Shown piece by piece: positions 24,440 to 38,512 of a DNA stretch of 64,000 bases (position 1 is its first letter; each line of letters begins with the position of its first letter). Made by a program: the position numbers and the translations under genes. Where the stretch lies: the NCBI RefSeq assembly GCF_047948215.1, contig NC_134455.1:305740147-305804146 (forward strand), read 5' to 3'. Source of the DNA: Lycorma delicatula. Its lineage: Eukaryota > Arthropoda > Insecta > Hemiptera > Fulgoridae. Under the pieces are notes generated by a model. It saw nothing but the letters and a program-made list of their open reading frames with translations, was not told the origin of the DNA and ran no database searches.

Positions 24440-24946
24440 TCTCGTTAGAGAGTAGGATACTTAGATGGACGAGGCTTCTTTCAAGTCCGAATGTCGGTTA
24501 TTGTTTAGATCGGGTAGGCGCGAGGTAATTCTTCTTAAAATACTTTCGTTGCCGCTGAAATTAATATTAATATTCAATCTATTCCGGAATTTAACTGTTG
24601 ACAGCTCCGCTATCTTTGAGTGAAATTCATTCACAATTCGCCTAACCTCAATCGTATCAACATCATCTTTTTCGGTAACTGGTTTAGAACGATTCTTTTC
24701 CTTTTTCAAGATAATGAACAAACTTTATGGTCCTTCGGATCGAAGAAGTTCTATTTTTTTTTTTAGGCTTTGAACCTAAGTCCTGGAAATTCCACAGGCA
24801 GCTGCACTTTTGTATAGCGATTAAATGTTTGTCATTTTTCCTACAGCTAAAGATTCTTCCTTCATGAAATCATACACGTTGTTTATAATTTCCCGATCCT
24901 GTCTTCGACGGTTTTTACCTTCCGCAACAGACTTAAATTCAACCAT
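24440..24946 (-). pseudogene. HTH-DDE transposase N-terminal fragment, copy 1
   Basis: The minus-strand frame begins at an ATG complementing CAT at 24944-24946. The start is basic (MVEFKSVAEGKNRRRQ) and is followed by I-I-N-N-V-Y-D-F-M-K. After a premature stop it has S-A-A-A-C-G-I-S-R-T, an HTH-like segment. After a frameshift comes K-K-E-K-N-R-S-K-P-V-T-E-K-D-D and R-R-I-V-N-E-F, then G-N-E-S-I-L-R-R-I. This order matches a widespread insect transposase with an N-terminal HTH and a DDE domain. The DDE half is not visible below 24440. The second copy at 30225-30500 aligns to the HTH-to-K-P-V-T part. The family name is uncertain; the copy is inactive. Confidence 0.65.
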
Positions 24947-24965
24947 ACTATTCGTACGTAACTAT

Positions 24966-27900
24966 TAATGCTGTAAGATAATAATATTATTTATTATGAA
25001 GAAAAAATTATATAATCCATTTAGTAAATCGGTAGGCGAGATCAAATTGTTTAATCTATCCTTCTTTTCTTTATTAATTCAAAATATATTTTTCCAAAAA
25101 TCAGTCCCAACTGTTAAACCTGAAATGTATGTTTTTTGTTATTTTGTTCTATCTTCCTTCCTTCGGTTAAAATATTTTACGAAACCTTATTGATACATTT
25201 TTCTCTTTTAATTATCGATCTGGGGCCTAAAATGTAGAAAAGTTTTTTAAATGTTCTTTTTCTTATTTTAATTGAAGGGGTTTTAGGTTTAGTGAAAACT
25301 TTATTTAAGAAAATTTGTTATGCTTAACCCACACATGAAGATTTTTTAGAAAAGTTTTCTTAAAATTTATTGCCCACCTCAAAACGTGTGTGTATTCTTT
25401 TCGTTTTTGGCATTACTTTCAAAAATGTTATACTCATTTTTTCAATATTTTTAACCCTTTTAAATTATTTGTTGTTTGTTTAGGGTTACGTCTTCATTAA
25501 TAATGTTTTCATAAATTTTCCCCACAGAATAAGGAAGCCCTAAAAATCAGAAATCTCTTATTCGAAATTTGCAAATTTTGATGCTTAAGTCTTATTTTGA
25601 TATCAATCAAAAAGTTCCCTTGATATTTGAGCTATTAAATTTTAAAAAAATGCGGAAATAGTTTTGTTAGTTTTTGCGATCTCGACGTAAAATAACTAAT
25701 ATTTTGAATATTAACCTTACTAAAAGAGTTATTTAATACGACAAAATTGTGCAGAAACATATAATATCTATTTAAGGTCATTTTATCTTTTAAAAATTTG
25801 TTTGACTTGACCAGCAGTGCGGAGAAAATCATGTAATACTTTGCCAGCTTTCTTCTTTTTCTTATATAAAGATTGCTAAAAGTTATTATTTTGTATAGAA
25901 AAGACATAAATAGAATAAATAATTTCATTCATTTTTATACTGAGTTTTTAAGGTGCTCACCGGGTATATGTTTGATAATCGTGCATACATATATATATGT
26001 ATGTGTGTGAGCGCGCGCGCGCTCACACACATACAGTGTGTACAATACAATCATGTAATTGTTTTTAATACTGTAAATTATACTAATTAAACATATGACC
26101 CAATCAAACAGTTTTGAAATATTTAATTTTCTCTTAAGATGGTTATTACGTTGAATTAATGTAAACCTTTAAAAAAATTCCATTCTTAAAGGACTGAATT
26201 ATTTTAAGAGTGGGATTATCAGTAACCATAAAGTTCCTAAAATTTTTAAATTTACGTATCTTCTAAAATATTTCTGTTTTTTTAAATACTAATTTATTGG
26301 AAAATGTTTTTATTGTTAAAAAAGGCCTAGTGAATTTTAGTTAAAATAAATAAAAAAAACAATTCATAAATCTTATATTGTTAATGCTGTACCTTAGTAA
26401 CGTATATTTTTTTTAAAAATTCAGTCTGCGATGGAGTGGTTTTGTGTGAGGTAGGGAGGGAAAAAAAAACAATAATAAAAGAATATTTCATAGTAGAGAA
26501 TTGTTAACTGAATCTAAAATTAATAAAAATACAGAAATTACTTTTGGAAGAAGATGGTTATAATCAATTATAAAAATTATTTGCATTAAAATATGAATTT
26601 CTTCCATTTCTTTACAGTAACCGTAAATTTCAGCTCTACAAAAGGAAAAACGGATAAGTATATGCATAGATTACAATAGCTTATGCTCTATGTACTAATT
26701 ATAATTAATAACAAAATATTAAGTATTTGTATCTGCAAGCGTCATCTTTTAAATCAATGGAAATATTAAAAAATATTTCTATGCTTCTAAAGGAGAAAGG
26801 AACTGGTCAATTCTCCACACCTCTTGCCCGTAGATAATTTGTCTAATGCTGTTCATTCTTTATATAACAAACATTGGTAAAGATCATGGTGGGGGAATTT
26901 ATATCATTTAGACAGTGTTTATAGAAGTTGTCATATAAAAAAAAGAAAAGTCGAAAAAATTAAGAATTTTAATTTTTAACAAAATGTCAGAAGCCTAATA
27001 TGCGACAAGAAAGTACTAGCAAAGCGCATTTGAATTGCTAAAGAAATAATGTATGGCATTTTTTTTCAAGGGTACTGCGCTTTCCATGTAGCATTGAAGA
27101 AATTAACAGTGAAGACTTGCTACATTATTGTTGCCATCAAAGCGAATTTATCCTGCAGATTTCAAATTTATTTTGTAACAATAGTCACAGTAATATTCAC
27201 TGTTTATCGTACGTTATTCTTCCAAACAGCAATAAGTTGGGCTTTTTAGCATCGCTTTACCGGTTGAAGATAGGTTTTGAATGTTTTCTACCGAGCAAAC
27301 TGAATGTTTCCATTCCATACTCTGACGTTTGGATTCCAGCTCAAAATTATTTCTCCAAAATGATTATTAGCTGTGCAAACTAAAAACGTATTACCTTTCG
27401 GTAAATGGTGTTATTTAAGTTTCGTACAAATGTGAATTCGGATTTCTGTGATTTGAGGCAATTGACTCCGAACCCCCCTTATCGTGGCTAATTAAATGGT
27501 CAGTTCTAACAGTCGTACTGTAAATTTCAATTCAAATTTTCAAACTTTGCAAATTTCAGTATCAAAAATTGTCAGTTGAAATTTTCAATTTTGGTATACA
27601 ATTTTTACACTTTAACATAAGCGAGTGAATTTTGGCCGGGTTTACATGTTCTGAAAATAGAAATCTTATTGCATGCTGTTCTTCCGCAGTCGATGTCTCA
27701 AGCGGACCATATATTTGAAAAAAAAAGGTTATAATAATGAATTCGAATAACTGATACTTCCAAGGGCGCCATCTTCAACATCAGTCAGTATTAGCCATTC
27801 TACTAAATAGCTTTTCCGAAGTTTTCATTTCTCTTTAATTATAGAACGACCCTCGTAGCTTAACATGTTACTAAGTGCTATGCTACGATTAATAGTGTCT

Positions 27901-30224
27901 GCTATAATATCTAAAAGCAACTTATGTTATTACAAAATATTAGAATATTTTTGCCTTGCTTATAGAAAAACTTATTATCCATAAGTTGTTTGTAAAGACC
28001 AAAGATGTGGCAAACATTTGCTAATGGTAATGTTAGAGGATATCTCAAAACATTTCTATTAATATTATCATCGCTCGTCACTTTCATTAATTCTCTAGCA
28101 ATTAAATGCCATCTTTTTCGTAAAAAATATTTACCCGTATTGTTTATACGAAAAACTTTTTAGTTAAATTGTGATGGAATCTGTAAATGTTAAAATACTA
28201 AATCTAATGAAACAATATGAAAAGGTGACATGTATTGTTTGTGACAGGATTGTTTAGAGAAAACCTGCATCTGTTCGGAATATAACGTCAGGAATAAAAA
28301 ACAAAACGTATGGAGTGAAATCAGTAGAAATGGTGAAATGGGAACAAATAACGATATAGTTGAAAAGATGAGATGTCTGGTAGGAAAATTTCAAATAGAA
28401 TCTAAGAAACAGGTATAGAAAAAATGGACTTTGTATAGAAAATTTAAAATAAGTCATTAGATGTAGAATGCTATCATTCATCAAAGATGAAAATAATCGT
28501 CATTTTCAGTAAACTGGTATGACGGCTGAATCTTAGCAAGAAATTAGTCAGATGACCAGTATGAAAATAAATTCACACTACACTAAGTAATTGTAGCTTT
28601 TTTTAATATTTCGTTATTTTCGGTCCAGTCATTTTCATTAACAATTCAAAATCAGAAATAGTGATCTTAAAAAGTTTTTAAAACTACCAACACAGCGAAT
28701 TTCCATTGTTAAAGAGTCTATATTATTGTTTTTCACTTCAACCGTCAAATCACGGCAATCTTTCCGGTCTTGTAGTCTTGTAGTGAAGGCCGCGCACAGT
28801 ATTTTCTTTTTCGTCTCCATGTAGCCAGAATGTCACGTAGACTATTACAACTTATGTTATAGGTATTGTAAACCTACCTTAAGAAGGAAAAAATTTATTT
28901 TGTTTTTTTTCAGCTTATTGAATTTAGTTATTTTCATGTAGCTATAATTTCAATATAGATTTAGTTAATGATAAGTACTGTTGTGTTAACTAATTGTGCG
29001 TTTAAGCTTTTATCGAGCTGGAATTCGGAACTGGGATACGATATGAATTAAGAAATAAATGGAGCGTTTTCAAGGATGCTATTTGTTTGTCAAATGTATC
29101 TGTATTTTTATTTATACTTCAATTAAATTTTATGTGATAATAATGTAGGAAAAACAATAATTTACAAATTTTTAAATGTAAAATATTTAAAAAAAAAGTA
29201 AATGTGTAAATAAAAATTAAAAAATTAATGAAAATTGTTTTATGCTTATTTGTGTCTTTTATAGTACTATATTTTGATTACAGTAAAATAAAATGTGCCT
29301 TTTGTAATTGCGTAAGAGACGTGTTTTCAAAAATCCTAAGTTAAAACAGGTTTGTATTCCAAAAATAACCGAAACAACCTTAAATTAAATGAGGAAAAAT
29401 GCATATATTCTTGCATATATCCTAAAAATGCCATGTACAGTCACCGCCAAGTAATGGCAAGCTTGGAGTGGCGACGATTACTACCCAACGTAAAAACATA
29501 TTCCTCGGTTTTAGTAATCCCCCATACCAAATAACTGTTTTTAACAAATGAATACAATTTTGAAATGAAATAGTCGGCTAATTCTGTACCGTACACTGTA
29601 AAATATAATAAAGGATCTATCCATTACTAATTTCACGGTAAATATTGCGATAAATGGTTATTACTATACCTTTAATTACTACTGGAAAATTATTTTAATT
29701 CCTCAGCTAAAACGTTATTCTCTCTGACATCATTGACACAGAAGTTTTTCAGAAAGGGTATTATGATACGCAAAGTTGTAAGTAAATACTGTAGACTCAG
29801 GAGGAAGGTTAGGAACGAATTTTTTTCTTCAACCCACTTCAAATAATTTTTAGTATTCAAGTTATGATAATTGGCACTTTTTGATTTGGTCATCCAAGCA
29901 ATCATTGCGTTTTGAATAATTCTTATTTCACCTTCGCGTAAATTATAATTAAGCACTCGCCTTTATTTATTCGTAAATGAAGTCCTGCACTGCTCATCGG
30001 CCTACGATTTTGCCTTTGAACGACATAAAACATAAGATTCATTTCAGTATATTATCGCCGGTTAACTTTTCTAAAATCACTGATTGCCTGAAAATATGAA
30101 AACCTTTTCTACCTAATATCATGTTTTTTACTAAAAGTTTTCGTTTTTAAACCTAAGTCTTTAAAAATTCTTCATAAACTATTGCTTAATTCATAAAATA
30201 TTATAATTAATTTTAATTTTCAAT
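24966..30224. other. Mostly non-coding DNA with scattered unassigned segments
   Basis: No receptor exon or complete transposon was found here on either strand. The stretch at 26990-27400 is less AT-rich and has two overlapping plus frames (27049-27249, 27117-27383), probably a decayed coding fragment whose family I do not recognise. Minus frames at 28254-28484, 28638-28820 and 29690-29956 likewise show no domain. It includes the perfect palindrome at 25998-26035. If the two receptor exons belong to one gene, all of this is intron. Confidence 0.5.
25998..26035. repeat. Perfect 38-bp palindrome, mostly alternating purine-pyrimidine
   Basis: Bases 25998-26016 are exactly the reverse complement of 26017-26035, with no spacer. 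The centre is (GC)n and the arms are (TG)n/(CA)n, so it can form a cruciform and is also of Z-DNA-forming type. It probably grew from a microsatellite. Confidence 0.9.
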
Positions 30225-30500
30225 TTTTTACAGAATTTAACTATTGGTAGCTCATCTTTCATTCACAATTCACCAAATCATACCTTTATAAAAATCATCT
30301 AATTTGGTAACTGGTTTAAAACGTTACTTTTTCTTATCCCTCGGTTGGAAGAGGTTCTATTTTTTGTTTTCTTAGGCTTTGAACCTGATTCCTGGAAATG
30401 CAACACACAGCTGCAGTTTTCTCTTCACGCTTATGTATAGCAATTAAATACTTATCATTTTTTAATTTACAGCAGACCTAAAATTCAGCTATAAATATTC
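30225..30500 (-). pseudogene. HTH-DDE transposase N-terminal fragment, copy 2
   Basis: Closely similar in DNA to about 24570-24860. The minus strand reads H-K-R-E-E-K-T-A-A-V-C-C-I-S-R-N-Q-V-Q-S-L, a better-preserved HTH than in copy 1. After frameshifts it gives K-P-V-T-K-L-D-D-F. The catalytic part is absent. Two copies with the same 5' end and no DDE half suggest similar truncation or internal deletion of the family. Confidence 0.6.
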
Positions 30501-33500
30501 GCACGTAATCGAACTAGTTTAAGAAGTTTGAATCGTAAACCGTGATAAAAATGTTAACAAAATATCGCATCGTGCATTGATTATGTAAAAAAATACATGA
30601 CACATGCCAAAAGAACCGTACCAAGAGACAGAACCAGAGTTCTGAAGTTTATGTACATGTTAAAGCAAAATAGAAACAAAAATAAAATAAAAATAATTTT
30701 TTATTTGAAACATGTCACTCATTGTATGCCAATGTTTCAGAGAACAATAGTATAACAGTGACGTGCGGGCTGATCATCCAATCTCGTCGTTACATAGCGG
30801 CTACTGAAAACTTGTTCCTTTTAGTTTCAAACTTGGTTGAAGATTTCTACGTTAATACACTCTTAATCTTCAGTAACATCAGAAACATTTTCAATTACAT
30901 TTTTTTTAGGTATAGGAATTTACTAACTTTTCTATAGTTAAAAGAATACATACATTCTGAATTTTGTATACATAATAATTATGTATGCAAATTCATTGAA
31001 CTTCTACCATTTGAATTATAGAAATATTGACAATAAGATTGGTTGTAGAGTATTCTCATTGTTTCTAAACAAATATTTTAACTTAAAAGTGTAGAATTTT
31101 AACTTATCCTAGCAAAAACTTATAAATCAAATAAAAGTTTATTGAATCTTAGGACAATGTAAGTCATTAGAAAATTTCCTATAAATAAAGTATTAATAAA
31201 GAAATTATTTTAAGAATAAATTGTAAATAGAGAATACACGAAATCCCTTAATAAAATAAAGACAAAATTTAATCTGTATTTCGATTATAAAATCATCATT
31301 CATACGTACATGGGAATAAATAAATTAAAAAAATAAATAGAAAAACCACAAATAAAAGTGACTGTTAAAATATATATATATATATAGGAACGACTGTTAG
31401 TTAAAAATTTTACAGTATTGTTTTTTAGACTAAGTTGTAAGCGAAAATTTTTCTTAAGAAGTTCTCTAATTCCTCACTTAGACTAACCAACGTAAATGGA
31501 GAGTATTGTGACGGGTATTAATGGGAGGTTTTATAATTATTATTTTCCTTTAGGGCTTACATATCTTTCTATTTTTTTTTTTTTATTTGTTTTATTTTGT
31601 GTTTAATATTTATCTTTAATCCACTTTGTTGAAATGGACATTTACGTATATCTTACATGTTACAAAGCCGCAAGATTTTCTGTTTGTTCTTTTGTACAAC
31701 AGAGAACCAACCGACCGATTACTTTAAAATTTGCCAGATACGTTTGTGTGAAAGGTTTGAAGCCGTAGACTGAGGTCTTAGGCTTCTTGGGGGTAAAGTT
31801 GTGAATTAAAGATATTCATTGAATATCATAATAATCATCGAAATTGTTCTTTTCGCTTATGAATTATTTTTTATTCATAAATTTATATTGGTAAAATACT
31901 ATTTAACAATCTTTTATGTAGAAAATGACGCGAAAAGAAAATTATTTTAAATAACTAAGATTTCTGAAATTAAAAATGTTCAAATTTCCGAGGTTTTATA
32001 AATTTATTCATCTCTTTAAATCGTTAGTGATAAATATAAGCGGTTTCACAAAAATATTATACATTTGTGAAGATAGCATGATAATAAATTCTGTATATGA
32101 AAACAATATTTGTTCAAATGTTTAAAATGAGATCTGGATTGAAAGATGACTCGTGAATTCATTAAGTCATGAATTTATACCCATAATTTATGAAAACTAC
32201 TTGTTCTTGTTGGATAATTATTATTTTTAATAAAATTGGAAAGAATTAATTTTAGATAATAAGGTTTACTTTTTAAACTTTAAAAAATTTACTAATAGAA
32301 TATATTTATTTACTTTGATTTTATGTTTCTACTTTGGAAATATTATTGTTTGAGACATCAGCCTTTATTTAAATAAGATTTAAAATACAAAGTTTTTATA
32401 AATACTTAAATTCACCTAAATACAGCATAAAGCATTCGTATTAGAAATACAAAATCTGGATATCTGTACGTAAGAAAAAAGTAATTTTTCGTCGACAATA
32501 TATCAAGTAAATATTTACACTGAATTTGGCAGTCTATTATTATAGTAAATTATTACACTTAATTTTTTTTCTTTTTATACAATTAAAAAATTTTACTAGA
32601 TTGGTAAACGCAGAATGCTTTTTCTTCTAAAATTCTTGTTTAAAATTTACTTATTTCTATATAACTTTAATTTCTTTACAAAAACAAAATTGTTTCCGTA
32701 ATGATAAAATGGAATAAGAAAACATTCCAGAATGGAATAATCTAACGAAAACAATATCTTAGAATGACTTTTATAACAATGTTAACAATGAATTTCTAGG
32801 AAAGATAATAATCATTGCCTTCTCTCTTGTATTATTTGGCGTCATGCATTGTGATTTTTACATTATCTTCATTATTTTCTTATAAAAAAAAAAGTATAAA
32901 TTTTTATTTTTCCTTGTTTATTTTTCTGAGAAATTGTATAAAGATGTTATAGTTGTAAGAGATAAACTAAACAAAATAAAATTTAAAAAAAATTAACTAC
33001 TGCTGAAATAACTTGTGGACGATGACAAAAAGTTAAAGTTGAAAATAAATTCATTACGATATATTATTATTATTAAACACATTATTTATAAAAAAATATA
33101 ATGTGTTGTTTTTTCTTTTAAATACTTATATTCAGCATATTCAAAAACAATAAAAGTTTGCAAAAATATAGGAATTGATATTGAATAAATGATTTGATAA
33201 CTCGAATACTTTTATCGGACTAGTTGTTTTATTGTAATCAATTACAATACAATAATAGAGTAATATTTATATTTGAATAACATTTACTAATAAATATAAT
33301 ATATATATAAAAATATGATTAGGCCAGAGGCAGCTTTCAGACATACATTATTCATTAAGATATATTTTTATCTTCCGTACAATAAATAATAAAAAAAATA
33401 CAATTTCCACCAATTCCTCATTCGCTTTAAAATCTTTGGCATAAAGGCATTTTATAATATTTAATACAATGCTTTATATTTATATAATATTAAATTAATA

Positions 33501-36500
33501 AGTTATTTTAATCTTCTTATGTTATTTAAAATTCTGAAATATGCATTACATACAAAAATACATTATAGATAATATTTATATAAAATAAGTGTTTAAGATA
33601 AGTGCATTTATATATATTTTCATTTTATATATAAATTATATTAAATGCAATCTTTCCTCGATAATACATCCTCCAACAAATGTTTATACAGAGTTTGGCA
33701 GTTTATTATTTTATTTTTTGTAATTTATCTATTTATAGGTGAAATAAATGATTGATACTTATAAAAAACGTTTGCAGCGTGTAGTGATCGCACCAGGAAA
33801 AAAGAAAAAGTATGTTGAACTGTGTTTTATAAGTACTCCATGAACCGTTTAAAAATTTGTTTGAAAATATCCTCCTAAAAGCTTTGAACGAGGACTAATA
33901 ACCTTGTACTCGTGAATTATTACTGTGCAGAAATTGAAAAAAGAAATTAAAAAAAGAAGTGTATCTTTTAAAAGAATACCGATTTTTCATTATCTTATTA
34001 GATTCTGACTTATTTTCATATGACCATACATACTGACTTCAGCTAAGATATATAAAATTATTTCAGTCAGTTAAAAAGAATTGATTATACATACGCGACG
34101 TTTTATGTATTTGCAAATAACTATTGTGAATGGACAACATGGAACCTAGTGTGTAATGAAATGTACTTCCTTAGAAGAGTATAATAAATCTGTTTCACAA
34201 GGTATAAAATTAATATTGAATATTCCAATGTCGTTATAGAGGACTGGAAGTTAAAAATAGACTGCCGAAAAGTCACTTTATGGGAAAATGAGTTGTACAA
34301 ATATATAAAAATACTTCAGGAACTATGTGGCTAATTGTACAAGGTGTGTAAATTGAGACATTAAACATTCAATATATTTCAAAGTCAGTTACTTAAAAAA
34401 ATTATAGTTACATTTACTAAAGAAAACATGGTAGGCAATGTAAAACACAATCATATAAATAATATTGACAAAAATTATAATTGGAAATAGGTTAACAGAA
34501 ACGCAAATTTAAGTTCATTAGTTTTGATTTGAGGTCTAATTAAAATAAAGTTTTATATATATATATATTTTATTTTGTGTAACACTCAGTTAAAAGTAGA
34601 AAGTGAATATTTTGTTAATATCAGCTCTAAATAGGTGTTTAACTAAAAGTAGATGATTTTTGTTCCCATCCAGTAAACAATTTAAAAATATGATTTTCTG
34701 GTGAAACATTTTTCCAAGACAAATTTTCAGCTTAGGTGAAAAAGCTTTTCTTTTAAAAATGTAACTGTGTAAAGTACAGCAGAGAACCGGTTCAAATTTT
34801 GGGAAAAGTTCGAGCTTTGTAAGAAACGTATCCAACTTAGATCAGTATTAACAATAAAGTGTATGCTATTTAAATGACTCTTCAAAATTGTTTTAAGAAA
34901 TTAATCCACAAAATTTGTAATAGAGCAAAACCACATATTTATTGAGTTTTCATTACATCCCTCCAAAATATATTTTCATGAAGTAGAATTTCAAGTCAAT
35001 AAGTAATGGAATTCTTGTACGTTACACCACTCTGAATGCTAAAACAGCCAAAAAATTATTTTGCATTTCTGTACCTTATTCTAATACCATGAACTTCTCG
35101 TACAAGCAACAAACTTCTTATGATTTTCGGTCTATTACCGAGATGAATAAAGAACTTTTTAAAGAAAAAAAAATTCTACTGGACTGAAAACTAAGATTTC
35201 TTACTATTACCAAAACTTAATTTGTGGAGGTATTTAAAAGATAACTGACAACACGAAGTATTTAAAAATCTTTGAGAAGTTGGTGATGTACTTTAAAAAC
35301 GTCATTTAATAAATAAATAGATATGGGAAAGGTGGAAAATTTATTATTAGAGACATATTAAAACCTGTAGATAAATAGAATGGAAATTGTTGGACATTAT
35401 TTTCCTGTATTTGATTTAAATACAACTTATAATAATATATAAATGTTTGTAAATGAATAATTAAGTTGTTGAGCTTCTATTTTAAGTTGAGCCTCTCATA
35501 GGGAAAAATAAAATTTACTATTAATTGCCATATTTCTGTACAATGTAAATTTAGTTACTTAGATTGAAAAATATAATCAAAAAATGTGAAATAAACTTAA
35601 CTGAAACGCTTAAATTTAAAAATACTGAAAATTGCATAATATTTCAGATCTTGAGCAGCTTATTTAGCCCGTAAATTTTAGAGTTAACAGTAAAGAGATT
35701 TATGTTATGAAAAAAACATGAAAATATCGTTTTTGTTTTAAACAGATTTACAGCATAATGAAATAAAATTAGCCTAACTCTCGCATAATAATATTAAAAC
35801 ATTACATAAATTTATTTAAAAATTATATAACTACATAAAATATATATAAAAAAAACTGAATATTCTGTATCTGCATCATAAGTCTGTAAGATGCTACTGA
35901 AAATAACATTTTTTTTTATTACATAATTTTGCTTACTCTATAAACTTAATGAATGCAGTAGGCAATCTACAATGACATAAAAATTTAATGATTAATTTTT
36001 GTAATTGGAGGTTCAAATATTTTACAAATTTAAAACTTCAATTATAAACTTCACATAATAAAATAAATAAGTACTAGTTACGTAGTCTAAATAAATTGCA
36101 AATTTAGTAAGTATACTGGAATAATTTTATTATATTTACATTCGTTAAAAGAGAAGTTTTTGATTAATTAAAGTAATTATCCGTCCTTGTTAAAGAGCTC
36201 ATCCCTTTATTATCAAAAATTATAAGCTTTAATTAAAAATTACAACTATCTTAATTAAAAATATTATTCAAAAATTGTTTATACAAATATAGAAAAAATC
36301 TACCTTTATATTTTAATAAAAGCAAATAGTAAATGTAAATTCATTTTCATTCCATAAACAAACAAAATTTCATTAAAATTTTCAGATACATAAATAAATA
36401 ATTGGAAACGGTTCTCAATTTACTAAATTGGATTAAATAATAATAAATAAATATTACATTAAATAAATAATTAAATAACATCAATAATTTGAAAACATTA

Positions 36501-37633
36501 ATTAACTTCATAAAATTTTCTTTTCAAAAATGTACATTTTCTCAAATTAGTATACAACTAATTTATGTTTTTGAATACTTTTTATTTTAATTAAGTATAA
36601 GAAATAAGTTGACATTTTCTTCGATAAATAAATCTGATATTTTTAACTTCTGATGGCATAAAACTTATATTCTTATCTTCAGTAAAGACATGGCTTTTAA
36701 TCAAGAAATAAGAAACATTCGTTTGAGAAAATGATAAAAAAGTTACTTTTGACTTAAATACGTTACATTTAACAGAAGGTGCATAAAATATTTAAATCTA
36801 ATTAACGTATATTTAACAAACAAATATTTTGAAATTCCAATTATTATTTTCAAATTTTCATTTTTATTTACTTGATACATGGATTGTAACCATAAAGTTT
36901 CATGTTGACCTCTTTAGTTAAAATTTAAGTCATACACAACAATGGATAGACGGAATGATGGCTAAAAAATGACTAATATAAACTAAAGGTGATACCTTAT
37001 TTATATTTCGGGCTACACAATCTTACACTGAGAATTATAATTTCCATTATTAAAATAAAAGTTAATTATTCAATTTAAAAACTGGTTGATGGGTTATATG
37101 AAAAACTAACGTTAGTTGAATGAGAAAATTTCATGAAAAGAAAAAAAATTAAAAACACGATGAAAACTAAATCTTACATTCATAAAATTTAACTTATTTA
37201 AAAATATTTCATGAAATACTTAAACATCAATAATAGTCTAAGAGATTAGAATTTGTTTGATTTACTAAAATAGATAATTTAATACAAACTTATTAATTTT
37301 ATTTTACCCATAAATTATTAACTAATAACTACGCGTAATTTTATTCTAACTACCTTATTTTTCATGTGTCAACTTTTCTCTCTTACAAAAATATGAATTT
37401 TTAAAATAGATCAAATCTTAAATACTTTGTCTTAACTAATTAAAAAAATATTCTTTCCTTACGTTATGAAATAAAAATTCTAAAAAATATTTTATCAAAG
37501 GTGTGTTATAAAACACATTCTTCATTATTAACGTAAAGTTTGTTAAAGGATAACTTTATTTAGGTAAAATAAGCCTACGTGTAATAAAAAAATATTTTTT
37601 GTTAGCATTATAAATTCAAAAAAAGTACTCGTA
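30501..37633. other. AT-rich non-coding DNA
   Basis: About 7 kb with no convincing coding sequence or recognised transposon. A segment at about 31620-31800 has somewhat lower AT and could be an old repeat, but no family was recognised. A (TA)n run is at about 31374-31386. Frames at 30722-30937 (plus) and 34590-34835 (minus) have no domain. Confidence 0.5.
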
Positions 37634-37635
37634 TA

Positions 37636-38510
37636 CTGGGTGATTAAAAATAACTCCTTATTTTAAAATACTTATGAATTTATTTTTATGACAATTTTTG
37701 TCTGAAATGTTTTGTGTTTTTCGTTTGAGAAAGTAATCTGTTTGTATCTGTGTTTCTACAGAATTAACATGAATTTTGGGGAGAATATGCTGGCCTAGTA
37801 TGAAAGTTGGTCAGATTTCTTTAAAAAATATCCTCTAGAGTGATGAAGCAGTATTTCACACCTGAAGGTTAGTGAACCGCCACAACTGCCTCTATTTGGT
37901 AGGAAAAGATCCTCTTGTTATCTATGAAAAACTGGCCCAAAGAATAGTGTCAAATGAACTTTGCACACCATCGTATCCAATCATTCTTCGCAATACCATG
38001 AATTTCGAAAGGTACCTTAACATGCAGCAAGATGAAATCTGCAGTTATCACTGCTTGGAAGAATATTGAGGATATGATTTTCATGCAAGATAGTACTCCT
38101 CAACGTTTTGCTCTAGTCGTTCGTGAAGGACTGATAGCTTACTTTCCCGGAAAATGGATGAGTCATCGTGGTCCGTAAGAGTAGCCAGCCAGGAGTTTTA
38201 GGTTAATACCCTGTGACTTTTTTCTTTGGGGTTGGTTAAAGGAACAAGTCTACTGTACCAAACCAAAGACTTTGGAAGAACTTAAAGGGTGAATACGAGA
38301 AGTTATGTCTTCCACTCCTCAAAATTTCCTGACGAAATCAGTTGACGCGATTCCTGGGTGGCTCCAGAAACTGGTAGCTAAATACGATGTCAATACTGAA
38401 TTTCAAATAGAATTTCACGCTAACCGCTTTCCTCTCGTATCCATTTCTTATAAAAAATATAGTTAAAGTATAAGTATTTTAAAACGGGGAGTAAATTTTC
38501 AATCACTCAC
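37636..38510 (+). mobile_element. Tc1/mariner-superfamily transposon, internally deleted, with TIRs and TA sites
   Basis: 875 bp between TA dinucleotides (37634-37635 and 38511-38512). The left end CTGGGTGATTAAAAATAACT (37636 onward) and the reverse complement of the right end, GTGAGTGATTGAAAATTTAC, continue as inverted repeats over about 40 bases, with TTTTAAAATACTTAT near their inner ends. The coding remnant on the plus strand gives V-N-R-H-N-C-L-Y, then F-E-R-Y-L-N-M near 38010-38030, and after frameshifts W-V-A-P-E-T near 38350. The part with the first catalytic Asp, normally just before V-N-R-H-N, is missing, so the element is internally deleted and inactive. Confidence 0.82.
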
Positions 38511-38512
38511 TA

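Noticed and set aside
27049..27383. Possible gene or receptor exon
   Set aside because: Two overlapping frames look partly coding, but there is no GPCR or transposon motif, and the minus strand is interrupted by stops. Left unassigned.
31620..31800. Possible gene fragment
   Set aside because: Somewhat lower AT content but no open frame or recognised family.
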